Shown here in pieces: positions 1-9,466 of a stretch of 22,773 nt of DNA. The notes beneath the pieces are model-generated. The model saw only the letters and a program-made list of their open reading frames with translations, had not been told where the DNA came from and did no database searches. Within the stretch, counting starts at the first letter, position 1. Each line of letters begins with the position of its first letter. The DNA lies in contig JANBQC010000463.1 in the NCBI GenBank assembly GCA_027576995.1, positions 1-22,773 on the forward strand. The letters are read 5' to 3'. The stretch comes from Dimargaris cristalligena. Lineage: Eukaryota; Kickxellomycota; Dimargaritomycetes; Dimargaritales; Dimargaritaceae. Position numbers and translations under genes: made by a program.

Positions 1-589
1 ACTGGGCCCCTCTTGGGACCGGTTAGCAGCTCAGCTTATTCTGACCCCCCATAGTTTACCCAATAAACTCTATATACACTCACCCCCTGATACTGACCAG
101 TAAGTGTGCATTGGTGCATGTCCCCTACCTATGTAGTACACTTACTTTATTTAGTTAGTATCAGCCATCGTACCTAATGCTAGTAGCCCGCTTGGCCATG
201 TCCAATGCCCCGCTTACTGTTAGAAGCCTACCCCTGAGGCTCTTGATGGACTAAGAGTGGTTTACTCGGGCGACAGGAACCAACTTCCCATTTACCTCCA
301 GGTGCCTCTGAAAAATCATTAAACTAGTCAATATATTTCACACTCAAAGTGGAGAGAAGGGTATGGTAGTCCTTATAGTAAGGGAGTTTATTGTTTTAAA
401 CTTATATTATAGAATATAGCTAGTGATTTATAAATTCTGGCATAATAAGTCTATGCCCTTCACCAAAATCCAAGGTCCTGAAATAATACTTGAGTAAGTT
501 GGGAATATTTATAGTCATAGTTGAACAGCCCCTGGTGTATTTAAAAAATATGATTAATGAAGAGTAACTATAAATAAGTCAAAATAAAG

Positions 590-666
590 TATCCCCTGAC
601 TAGACTTAAACTATACAATACAAAGTGTAAAAGATATGAGATTGACTTAGTCTAGTCAGAGGGATA
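590..666. repeat. Inverted repeat, about 20-bp arms
   Basis: The left arm at 590-609 (TATCCCCTGACTAGACTTAA) pairs with the reverse complement of 647-666. They differ by about one inserted base and a shifted T. The spacer is about 37 nt and AT-rich. It lies inside the CpG-free block. It could be a tiny MITE remnant or a cruciform-forming site; no target duplication is evident. Confidence 0.6.
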
Positions 667-714
667 TCAAAGAGGAAGCACTTGAGGTAAAAATATATTT
701 ATATTTAAGTAGCC

Positions 715-793
715 AAATAGGAATACCTGGTACTGAGATGTGGTGGATGCAGTTGTTTTTGATGCCAACTAATAGGCACTGACATTCCTATTT
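715..793. repeat. Inverted repeat, 10-bp perfect arms
   Basis: AAATAGGAAT at 715-724 is the exact reverse complement of 784-793. The 59-nt spacer contains a smaller potential stem (AGTTG/CAACT). It sits inside the CpG-free block, 49 bp from the other inverted repeat. Arms this short could arise by chance in AT-rich DNA. Confidence 0.4.
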
Positions 794-1224
794 AGTCATT
801 AAACTACACTCACTATTATATAAGCCAAACCACTATTCACAATATAATAACATGGCCAGCAGAGTGACATGCACTTCTCTATCCCCTGGACTGTAAGCTA
901 GCATGGTAATTATAAGCTGCTATATCTATGCCAAGCCCCTATTATTCAATTAATAGGCCAATAACTTTACTACTGATTATTCAAGGAATTTATTTAGGTA
1001 ACTCTTTTAAAATAGCCATTCTTCAGTTACATTACAACTACCAAGCCACCTATCACATAGTGGTAAAATATTAGCATAAGTATTGGGATGATAAATTTAA
1101 TGGTAAACACAAGTCCCTTTAGATACAACTAAAATGATTTAAAGAAGAGAGAAAGAACCGCAAGGGTCAAAGCCAGATGCCCGCAGTTGGTTTTATTGAG
1201 TTAGAAATAGTAGTAATGATAATT

Positions 1225-1372
1225 AGGACGAACCAATCAGAGAGATGGAATCAGTGGGACGGGGGAAATGAATTTCCAACTAATATAACCAGTTAGAAAT
1301 GAGTATCCTGCCTATTTTCCCATAAACATATTAATAAAAACTATATACAGCTGGGCCAAATTTCGTCCAAAT
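1225..1372 (+). repeat. MITE-like dispersed repeat, degraded copy
   Basis: This copy shares the core and right end of the family best seen at 5044-5176: ACGAA near the left side, then CCAGTTAGAAATGAGTATCC, CCTATTTTCCCATA and TATACAGCTGGGCCAAATTT. The left terminal repeat is not recognisable. It lies about 300 bp beyond the 3' end of the minus-strand gene at 1667-3148. Confidence 0.6.
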
Positions 1373-1666
1373 TATTCAGCAATATCCATGCCCCACCAAA
1401 CAGAGCTTCCGTCATTCCACGAGATAACGCCTTTCCCATATGCGGAAATATAGCTAAATGAAGTGAACATTCGTCATTTTATGTAATACTCAAAATACTG
1501 ATTCGGATATATCTAATAGAGATCCGTTGGATAGCTTGACCTCATAATCGGGCCTTATAATTCGAGAAATGATACTGTGTTTGACATGGATGTTTAAGTA
1601 TGAGGTGCAACTGTTGACCATTGAACACATTTAGGAATAAACACAAACGAGGGCGAATTAACATTA

Positions 1667-3148
1667 CTACCAGCGACCGAATAAACGGGCCAAAATGCCA
1701 CCATGATCTTTCCGAGTGAGGGAGTATGGTTCGGAGTGTCCAGTCGAAGAATCCGCCGCCGACTGGCTGGTGAAGACTTCTTCCGTCCCATCGGGGTTTC
1801 GAATTGTCCGCTTATATTCTACCGAACCGTCCGGGTGGGTTATGGATTGGACGGCCATGTAGCTGAAAATTGGGCCCTCGGATGTGGAAGGCGTCGTACG
1901 GGTGCTAGCCGTGTGCCTGGGGGCCCCTGGATCCTTAGCGGATTCATCATTTGCGGAACTGGACGGCCCATTTACCAATGCCGGTCCGGGAGGTGGATGC
2001 GATGGAGTATTGGGGGGGATGGACTTAAACCGCCCAAATGGGTCAGTGGGGGCATCATTGCCAAAGAGAAGTTGGCTAATAAGGGTAGTGATAGGGGTCT
2101 GCCTGACAACGTCATATCCTGACGGTGGGCTTTCTAATGCCGCGGGATGGCCGCCGGTAGACATATCGGTTGGCTGCTCGTCCCCACGGGTACGGTATAT
2201 ATTTTTTAAGATGGCCGATCTAGGTACCGCAGACTTAGAATAGCTAGAGGGGGTTGAGCCCGCCGAGGGCGAGGTCCATTCGTCGATAATATTGTCGGAG
2301 GCATCAGTCCGGGTGGTGGTGGTTGAATTACCGCCATTGTGGGGGTCAGACGTAGTCACTGTCGTTTCAATGCTACCATCAGGGTTCTGAATAGTTGACG
2401 TACGTTGAGTGATTAAAGAGAAATGGGAGCCTGGGTCATTATCGCCACCACGGGATTGGCCATGGCTTTGACCTGGCTGGGGTCCATCTATAGACGATGA
2501 GAAGGCAGGATCCAAAATTTGATGGAACAGACTGGGAAGGACCGTATCCCAGATGAGAGTGGATGGGCCTGGTTCCCCTTCGGCTGTCCGGGTCATGCTG
2601 GACAAGGCGGATTGATTAGGGTCTTGGTCACTCGGTGGGGAGGTCTGGCTATTCTGGGGCCGCAAAATGATGTCCCGCAGGGCCTTAGATCCACCAGCCA
2701 TGGGATTATGGGGAACTGAGATACTGGGCGGGTGTCCTTGCAAGGGGGGGTGGCTGCCATCCGAACGGTTGGATGCCTCAGACTCCCAGTCGCCAAACCC
2801 ACCGAAAGGACCAAACGGAGACTCAATGAGTCGAGGGAGCGTGCCCTCTTGAAGCTGGTACCATATGTGCTGGACTTCGGGAGGCAGGAAGGCGGTCACG
2901 AACGGGTCGAGGTCGCTCATACCCGCGCCTGTCCCCGCCTGGGTAGTACCCCAGTCGGAATGGGCAGGCGGCGAGTCGCTGGTGCTGGGCAATCGGGGTG
3001 TCGTCGGGTAGTGAGGGCCCGAAGTTTGCGGGGGCCCCTTGTCTCTCGGGAGAAGTCCTGAAAGATTAAATAAAGAAAATAAGCGGTGAATGGGCGAAGA
3101 ATGCCCCGACTGGTCGGTCTCATCGTTAGGCTTTCGGAAATCGGGCAT
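1667..3148 (-). CDS. HAX1-like disordered protein (493 aa)
   Basis: Intronless gene for a Pro/Ser/Thr/Gly-rich, largely disordered protein. The chosen ATG at 3148 has a GCC context (G at -3). The frame stays open upstream only through a non-ATG codon, so 493 aa is preferred. Conserved-looking blocks, in order: an N-terminal HRLFSLFNLSGLL (21-33), ALRDIILRPQ (156-165), a PDG-containing segment (244-268), a second such segment starting SYMAVQSITHPDGSVEYKR (429-447) and reaching DGTEE then AADSS, and a C-terminal ILARLFGRW (485-493). Metazoan HAX1, a mitochondrial intermembrane-space partner of CLPB, shows the same order: LRD.ML block, SY..VQ/SVT..PDG..E..RT module, EADSS, then LFLGRW. This is motif-level resemblance recalled from the family, not an alignment. 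The PDG module is present twice. Yeast Mpm1-type mitochondrial proteins are an alternative relative. That it is a gene is well supported; the HAX1 link is moderate. Confidence 0.7.
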   Translation of the reverse strand: MPDFRKPNDETDQSGHSSPIHRLFSLFNLSGLLPRDKGPPQTSGPHYPTTPRLPSTSDSPPAHSDWGTTQAGTGAGMSDLDPFVTAFLPPEVQHIWYQLQEGTLPRLIESPFGPFGGFGDWESEASNRSDGSHPPLQGHPPSISVPHNPMAGGSKALRDIILRPQNSQTSPPSDQDPNQSALSSMTRTAEGEPGPSTLIWDTVLPSLFHQILDPAFSSSIDGPQPGQSHGQSRGGDNDPGSHFSLITQRTSTIQNPDGSIETTVTTSDPHNGGNSTTTTRTDASDNIIDEWTSPSAGSTPSSYSKSAVPRSAILKNIYRTRGDEQPTDMSTGGHPAALESPPSGYDVVRQTPITTLISQLLFGNDAPTDPFGRFKSIPPNTPSHPPPGPALVNGPSSSANDESAKDPGAPRHTASTRTTPSTSEGPIFSYMAVQSITHPDGSVEYKRTIRNPDGTEEVFTSQSAADSSTGHSEPYSLTRKDHGGILARLFGRW

Positions 3149-3186
3149 GGCGGTGAAAGTGAGAAATGGGCTTGTCTCTATAGAAA

Positions 3187-3200
3187 TGTATAAATATAGA
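3187..3200 (-). promoter_or_regulatory. Possible TATA element of the HAX1-like gene
   Basis: Read on the minus strand this is CTCTATATTTATAC, about 40-50 nt upstream of the chosen ATG at 3148. The closeness means it could lie in the 5'UTR. No other promoter motif is evident. Confidence 0.3.
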
Positions 3201-4986
3201 GGGCTGAGTGGCGCGAATAGTTCAAAAGAGAGTATAATTAAAACGTCAAAATGATAAAGTAGAGTGGTGTAGTGTGGTTCGGGAAAAAATAGGGTCAATA
3301 AAAAGGTACATTCATAATCGCCCTAAATGAGGTGAATATTTTACCGCTGTGGCAGACTCGCTAAGCTCTGTTTATTTAGCAAGGCGTGTGGCTGAACCCT
3401 TTTCCTATAAGACTGGCTAAATTATACCGAATCCTTCTTAGGTTAGGTTATAGCTGAAAAGGGCGTTTGGGCTTTTTACTCACTACACTGAATTAATGTA
3501 GAGCTCCATAATTGGTGCCGTCGGTTGGGCGTATTACTAAACATCCGCGCTACTATATTGTTAGGTCATTGGGCGTAATTGTAATATGATGGGTTCCTAG
3601 TTGTGATAAACAGTTAACAATAACACACATTCTAGCTATGAGTCCCAATGTCCTCCATATAGCCAAATTGCCCTTGACATTGTCACTATGTTGCGTGATG
3701 GATAGATATTTCTTGGCTATCCCAAGCACAATAGGGTTTAAGAACAATAAACTTAACTAGTGGAACTCCCCACCTAGGCCAAAAGATTGCCAATTATTAT
3801 CAGCTGATTAGATCGATTTCTATGGAGCGGCTGGGAGGTACGCCTGGTCAACCTTGGCCCTCTGCAATTGGGGGCGGCGTAATTTTATAGTAAGCGGATG
3901 ACTATACTTGTTCTTATTAGCATGCTAGAGTAAATCGTGACAATAGACCCCCTCCTCTCGTTTACGGGATGGGGAGGATAATCGAAGTGGTTTACTGGTA
4001 CTCGGCAAATTGTAGGTGTCCAATATACGAAGCGGCCTTTTCAAATTTAGCAAATGTATCCGATTTCCCAATATCGGATTGCCAAAGGCACCAAAGTGCA
4101 AATGATTCACAGGTGAACCCCCTATGGCAGAGTTACTGGGTATTTTTTAAAAGCAATGCCATTCGACGGCGACTAGTATACTACCGCGCATCCCCCCTTT
4201 ATCATCACGAATTCCTATTAGTCTATTCTGGCTCCTCCGTATAACATGGTTTTATCTCTATACTAATGTGTAACACCGCTGGGGATATTAATAGGTGTTC
4301 CTTTCCATTACCATTAAGGAGATTCTTCCGTTAGGTCCCCATTTATCCAAGACAATAGGCACATTTAGCATGCATCGTCATTGGCTTTAGGGGACGTACT
4401 TGGCATACTCAGACAGACACATGGGACCATGGGTCTAAATAACCAAAATAAGGGGCTGGCCGTGGGGGAGGTGTACGAATAGTAGTGGAATGGGTTCAAG
4501 CCTAACAATTATAGACCAGAAGAATATCCGGCATGCCAGTCGTGTGTCTCCCCCCTTGACATACGATACCCCTTAATGCATGGTATTAAACCGTATTTTT
4601 GCCTAGTTTATCAAGCAGTTATACAGTATGTAGTCCCTAAATAAACAACATATTGTGAAAATTATTATACAACCGAATTAAAGAGGGCCGATACCCGATT
4701 CAAAGCCGGGAATACGCTCTACAGTAGTAGTGTTAAGCGTCAGAAATAAATAGTTCTGGATGAGTAAGAGGATATTTTCTTCAAAAGGCTGGCCCCTGTT
4801 GTTATTTCAAAGTGCGCTGCCTATGATCATCAAAATACATAAGGGCATAGGGACCTAAATAGGAGCGTCCCAAGTAGTCTCGCCGGGTCTTTTTGCGTAG
4901 CTTATAAAACTTAGCCATGCTGCCCTTAACTAATGCGAACCTGTTAAAAGCAGGATCCTCTACCTCCTGTCGTGCTGGCTGTTACA
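3201..4986. other. Gene-poor intergenic DNA
   Basis: No convincing gene. A 91-codon ATG-initiated frame at 3969-4244 (+) has no recognisable domain and no coding-like codon pattern. A perfect 8-bp inverted repeat (CCCTTTTC at 3397-3404, GAAAAGGG at 3456-3463) is present. CpG is present at ordinary frequency, unlike the window edges. Confidence 0.6.
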
Positions 4987-5015
4987 ATATGGGTGAACTT
5001 CAACCCAACTGTATA
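4987..5015 (+). repeat. Truncated left end of the MITE-like repeat
   Basis: ATATGGGTGAACTTCAACCC followed by AACTGTATAAG matches the left terminus of the full copy that starts 57 bp later at 5044. It appears to be a broken or duplicated left end. Confidence 0.6.
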
Positions 5016-5043
5016 AGATTTTACACAATATGTGTATGGGATA

Positions 5044-5176
5044 ATATGGGAGAAGTTCATCCAAGCTGTATAACGAAAAATCCATTAGATTCGGCCAATA
5101 TTACTAGTTAAAAATATATTTCCCCATACACGTATAATGTAAACCCTTATATAGCTGGGCCAAATTTTACCCATAT
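5044..5176 (+). repeat. MITE-like repeat, best copy (133 bp)
   Basis: Starts ATATGGG and ends CCCATAT. The first ~30 bases (ATATGGGAGAAGTTCATCCA then AGCTGTATAA) match the reverse complement of the last ~30 (ATATGGGTAAAATTTGGCCC then AGCTATATAA) imperfectly, giving terminal inverted repeats. The interior carries ACGAAAAATCC and TACTAGTTAAAAAT. It has no coding capacity. Related copies or fragments lie at 1225, 4987, 5185, 11445, 14147, 21063 and 21365. The size, terminal repeats and TA-rich ends fit a non-autonomous DNA transposon (MITE). The superfamily is not determined. Confidence 0.75.
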
Positions 5177-5184
5177 GTGGGAGA

Positions 5185-5262
5185 ATAACTTTTGACCAGT
5201 AATATTTACCTCATCAAATGGATTATTCGTTATACAGCCTGGATGAATATCTGCCATACCTT
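5185..5262 (-). repeat. MITE-like repeat, inverted partial copy
   Basis: Read on the minus strand, it begins near 5262 with TATGGCAGATATTCATCCAG, then GCTGTATAACGAATAATCC and ATATTACTGG, matching the left half of the copy at 5044-5176. The two copies face each other with about 8 bp between them, so the pair could fold into a long hairpin. Confidence 0.7.
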
Positions 5263-5688
5263 TGTCATCGACTTAGTGGGACTACTACAATAGTATAAGC
5301 TTACCACCGTACACCAGTGATACTGGTAAGTAAACGCATGGGTAATACGCAGGGTGTTGGCAGCTGCAATGGTGCCCGCTGTTGTTTACCATTCAAGGCC
5401 TGGGGATTTCACCACCCCTAAATGGCGGCCACACTTTGGAGCCTTTAACAGGGGGGGGCATTGACATGAGCATACCACTGCGAATTAGTTATGTTTAGTA
5501 TAAACGAGAGGGCTGCCAAGGGAAACAGCTCAAGCTAATCAGTTTCATCCGCTCCATCTGTCCTTCCCCCCCTCTCTCTCCCTCCTCTACATAGCCTGAC
5601 ATATAAGGACCCGCGCAAATCGATGAATGGGTTGAGGCTTGGTATTTTCCGGCGTTCACCTTGTCTCAAGAATAAAGACACCCATAAA

Positions 5689-5745
5689 GGGAGGAAAAGG
5701 GAACAATGGCCCGAAGTCCACCCGAACAATCGGGAGGAAAAGGGA
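5689..5745 (+). repeat. Short direct repeat of a purine tract
   Basis: GGGAGGAAAAGGGA occurs at 5689-5702 and exactly again at 5732-5745, 43 bp apart start to start. It lies between pyrimidine-rich stretches (5558-5590 and 5820-5847), upstream of the syntaxin gene. It could be regulatory or a simple-sequence product. Confidence 0.5.
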
Positions 5746-5988
5746 CTCTGTAGGCAGGGAAAGGGAGGTGAATGAATGTTCCCAATGAACTAAAATTGAA
5801 CAGGCCGGTTTTGTAGGCCTCACTCCCTTCCTTTCCTCCCCCCCCTACCGAAGGAGGGATTGGGGCGCGGATCTTTGTTTCGCGTGGATTGATGCGTATT
5901 ACAGGGAAGTATTATTAGTGGTTTTGCGTTTATCCCACTTGATGGTCGAAGCCTTGGGCATTAGGCCACAATCGAGCGAGTACAAGAA

Positions 5989-6061
5989 GGCCCCCCTTTC
6001 CGCCCCTCCCAACCCCTCCTTCTTCACCTTTCGTTTCCCCTACCTTCTCTCACCCGTATTT
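5989..6061 (+). promoter_or_regulatory. Pyrimidine-rich tract upstream of the syntaxin gene
   Basis: A stretch dominated by C and T lies about 0.5 kb before the syntaxin ATG. Such tracts often mark fungal core promoters and transcription starts. A 137-codon open frame spans it (5918-6331), but it starts at GTG and has no recognisable domain, so I treat the region as promoter or leader. Confidence 0.3.
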
Positions 6062-6550
6062 ACGTTTACACCGCCAGCTCTCTACTTTACCTACTTTCCC
6101 ACCTTCGGGTTTACCTTGAATCCTGAAAACGCGACGGTGTCTATACTACTTGTTGAGTTTCTCGGCCCAACCCCTGGAGTTTATTGTTTAATTCCCCCTC
6201 TATTTATTGCACTTGCTGCAAAAAGAAGTATTGACCTCGTTTTATTTTGGGACATCTTGTGTTTCGGACAACTCTCCTTTCTGCCTGTTTATCAGTCCGT
6301 TTTGGTATTCCCTGCATTGTGGATGTGGTAAATGTAGACGCTGACCAGTGAGACATATTTACTGATATCCAAAAAGATATATACAGTGCGGATTTCGCTT
6401 GACTATTTATTGTTATTACTACTGTGGCAATTTCGCCCAGGTTACACTTTTCGTTCGCTAGCCAATTGTTAAATAGCTATTCTATTACATATATTTTTTA
6501 ATTATTGACCTTTGTTGAGGCAGTATAAGCGATATTCCCCCCACTGTACC

Positions 6551-7825
6551 ATGTCGCGCGATAGACTGGGTGAATTTAAGGTAGGTCGAAATTAACAAAA
6601 CTCTAACCGAAGGCGGAGTTGGCCATCCATGCAGTACATCCGTCAATGAGGGGTAATCCAAGGCCGGATAAGCGAAGGGCCATAGTCTGATAGTCTCACT
6701 AACCGTAATTTAAAATTATCATTCGGCTTATTTGAACGTGACAGGTTACCACCCCCCATTCGGCTGTGGTAGCCGTCGACCATTCCGCTTCGAGCAATAG
6801 TCAGGCAATCTTCTATGAAGAGGTAAGCTACCCATACTTACTGTGGCACCCACTACTGTTGCACCACTCCCCCCTATTTCTACAAATCCGAACATATAAG
6901 TGATTCATTGAGTCAATCCTTCTCAAGTGACTGTGACGGAGCCCAATAAGCACGCCAAAAAATATAAATGCGCACTAATAGGATGTTTGGCCCGAATCAC
7001 CACCGCACCAACTTAACCGTTTGCTAATCCATCTATATCCCTCTTTAACTTCTATTTGCGCAGGTTATCCGTATTGAAAAGCAAATCGAAGAACTCCAGA
7101 GTCAAATCGATGCTATTGATCAACAAAACCAGCGGTCCCTCCAGGCCGTCGGGGAAGACCAAATTAACCGGTCTCGCCAAGAGTCCGACGCCCTCACCGC
7201 CGAGGTCGATCAACATATCCGGACCCTCCAAAAGGCCCTGGAGGTCCTCGGCGAATCCAACCGGAATGTCCTCGGCCCACCGGAACAGGCCGCACGGCGG
7301 GGCCGTACGGCGGCCCTAACCCGCCAATTCCAAACCGCTGTCGAGCACTACCGCGATGCGGAAGACCGTCACTGGTCCAAATCCCGGGAGCGACTCGAAC
7401 GCCAGTACAAGGTGGCCAAACCCACGGCCACCACGGAGGAAGTCCAGGCCGCCCTGGATGACGAACGGGCGGGCCAAATCTTCACCCAGTCCTTATTGTC
7501 GTCCACCCGAATCGGCGAGGCCCGGCGGGTGATGAAGGAGGTGGAAACGCGGCAGCGGGAAATGCGGCAAATCGAAAAGAAGGCCCTCGAACTAAACGCT
7601 CTGTTCATTAGGCTCAACGAAATGGCCACGACCCAGCAGGAAATGTTCGATACCATCGAAGTGCAGGTGCAGGAAACGGTCAAGGAAACGGAGGCCGCTA
7701 ATCATGAGGTGACGCAGGCGATTGAAATCCGTAAGCGGACACGCCAAAAGATGTGGATCCTGACAGGAGTGGTCCTGGTAGTCATTGCCATCATTGCTAT
7801 TGTGGTCGCCGTCAAAGTGGTGTAA
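6551..7825 (+). CDS. SSO1: Qa-SNARE, Sso1/syntaxin-1 type (three exons, 289 aa)
   Basis: Plasma-membrane t-SNARE that drives fusion of secretory vesicles with SNAP-25 (Sec9) and VAMP (Snc) partners. Exons: 6551-6580 (MSRDRLGEFK), 6745-6822 (ending QAIFYEE) and 7064-7825. Introns of 164 and 241 nt have donors GTAGGT and GTAAGC, acceptors ACAG and GCAG, and both are phase 0. The third frame has an in-frame stop just upstream (7046-7048), so splicing is required. The protein has a short N-terminus, an Habc helical region from about residue 37 (VIRIEKQIEELQSQID) and the family segment QIFTQSLLSSTRIGEAR. The SNARE motif covers about 199-258, with zero-layer Gln near 227 (MATTQQEM). A C-terminal membrane anchor lies at about 267-286, ending VAVKVV. 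The length matches the family (~290 aa). Identity is firm; exons 1-2 are inferred by reading splice sites. Confidence 0.9.
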
Positions 7826-9466
7826 GTTACCCCTTCGACCTGTTTTTAGCAGTAGCTGGTTTAGTCAATGTATGGTACTCCGCATGGAAGACTTTCCCTT
7901 GGGCTATTCTCCAATTCCGTAAACTAACCCACCAATCCTTCGGTACTGCCGTTCTGCTTATTCAATGATATTGGCCCGTTTCACTTTACTATTCCTCGAA
8001 CTTAGGGAGGACCAAAAGAAAGACAAATAAGCAGCAAGTCTAATGGACATTATCCATTCCGCCCGCCGATCGCCGACTGGGGTACACCACCAGGGCCCGG
8101 AAATCCGAGCTCTGGACCCATTCATTCACCGACCGGCTCCTCCCCTTTGTTCTTGCCAAGCGCCCCCAATATTCACCTTTTTTGCATCGTATGTTCCCGC
8201 TTGGCTGGATAAGGGAATCCCTTTTTGCTATCCTCTTGGCTCTTTCCTCTATGCTTTTCCTATATCTCTCTCGCCAGTCGTTCTAAGGTCATTTGCACTA
8301 CTGTCCTGTATAATTTTCTCTTGCCCTAAACTATGTATTTCTGTTTCCATGCCACATTGTATCGATATCACCTAAAGGAGCTCATATTGTTAGTATATTG
8401 AAATCTCCGTTGGAATTAAATAGTATTCTTTCACTACATTATTACCATAGCTACACGGGCAATATTTTGAAACGTCCTAGGGCCAGTCGGATAGTGTCAT
8501 GGAGCAAAATTAAGGCCATTATTGTATGTCAAATGTATAATAGAGACCGAGACAGTTACTATGCAATTTCCTTCGAAATTCCATGAGCCACCGTATAAGT
8601 ATCATGTGAACGGATTGTCAGGAATGTAAAGACGGGCCTGCCGAGCATCAGAATTCGTATTTTGATAAATTGCCAACCGAGCCAAGTTATAGGAAATCGG
8701 TTTCACCAATCTCTCGGCCTGTCTTTCAGCAACCTTGACAGTTTTCCCCAGGGCACTTTATTCGCCCATAAAAGCAGGTCTCTATATAAAAAAGCGACCC
8801 TGGACTCAATTTAAAGTAAATTTGTGGTAAGGTTAGCACCTAGTTCCGAAGGACCAGGACGGTAAGTGTATCCATTCCAAAGGAAAGCGATTGATGCATA
8901 CTTAGTACCAGGGTAGCCAGACGTATTTCATACGAATCTGAGGACATATATATGGTAGAAGTGCTGAAACCGAGTACTAGTGATAAATAATAATGGCAAA
9001 TAAAGGGGGAGCAGGCATATACCAAAGGCATCAGCGACGAGTATAGTATACAGGTGCTGGGCACTAGGGCAAGTGTTATGGCAGGTGAGCGATCACCTTG
9101 TACGGATTTATCGACCCTATGATCCCCAATGATTAAACCAGAGCTAATGATGCAAGCGGCTGAACTATTACCTTTGACCAAGCGGACTCCCAAGCCAAAC
9201 TATAGTGCCCCATTTTTACCTCCCCTGTTCGGAACGTTCAGTAAAGCCTGTTCTCACCGTTCAAAAGCCTAGGACCGACACCAATCGCCCAAGTACGCCC
9301 TGGCCCTTCTCCCATTTGTATTTAATTCGACGTGGCCTACCGCCCGCCCTTCACCAATGGATACTAACTATACGTTCTTACGTTTGTCTTTCCTGACCCC
9401 CATCTTCCCTGCCCTTCGTTCCCGTGTCTTCTGTAAACCTACCTGGACTCAGCTATTTTTCCTGCA
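7826..9466. other. Intergenic region between syntaxin and SWIM/RING genes
   Basis: No convincing gene is seen. Open frames at 8043-8375 (+) and 8840-9193 (-) have no recognisable domains; the second opens only with a TTG codon. The last ~260 bp (9205-9466) are pyrimidine-rich on the plus strand and probably contain the promoter and leader of the SWIM/RING gene. Confidence 0.5.

Larger units (their letters stand above)
273..1158. other. AT-rich, CpG-free spacer
   Basis: No CG dinucleotide occurs between the one at 271-272 and the one at 1159-1160. GC, TG and CA dinucleotides are all common here, so low GC content alone does not explain it. No reading frame of note is present. The block holds two inverted repeats (listed separately). 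The pattern is what long-term CpG cytosine methylation followed by deamination leaves behind. I infer a silenced, repeat-derived segment, but I recognise no element class. Confidence 0.8.

Noticed and set aside
3060..3140. Possible intron in the 5' part of the HAX1-like gene (TTTAATCTTTCAG resembles an acceptor)
   Set aside because: The frame is open throughout and no GTRNGY donor lies upstream between the ATG and this site.
3969..4244. 91-codon plus-strand frame
   Set aside because: ATG start but no recognisable domain, overlapping frames on both strands, and composition like the surrounding spacer.
5918..6331. 137-codon plus-strand frame before the syntaxin gene
   Set aside because: It opens with GTG, spans a pyrimidine-rich tract and has no recognisable domain; better explained as promoter or leader.
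8840..9193. 117-codon minus-strand frame
   Set aside because: Opens with TTG, has no domain, and shows no splice or promoter context.
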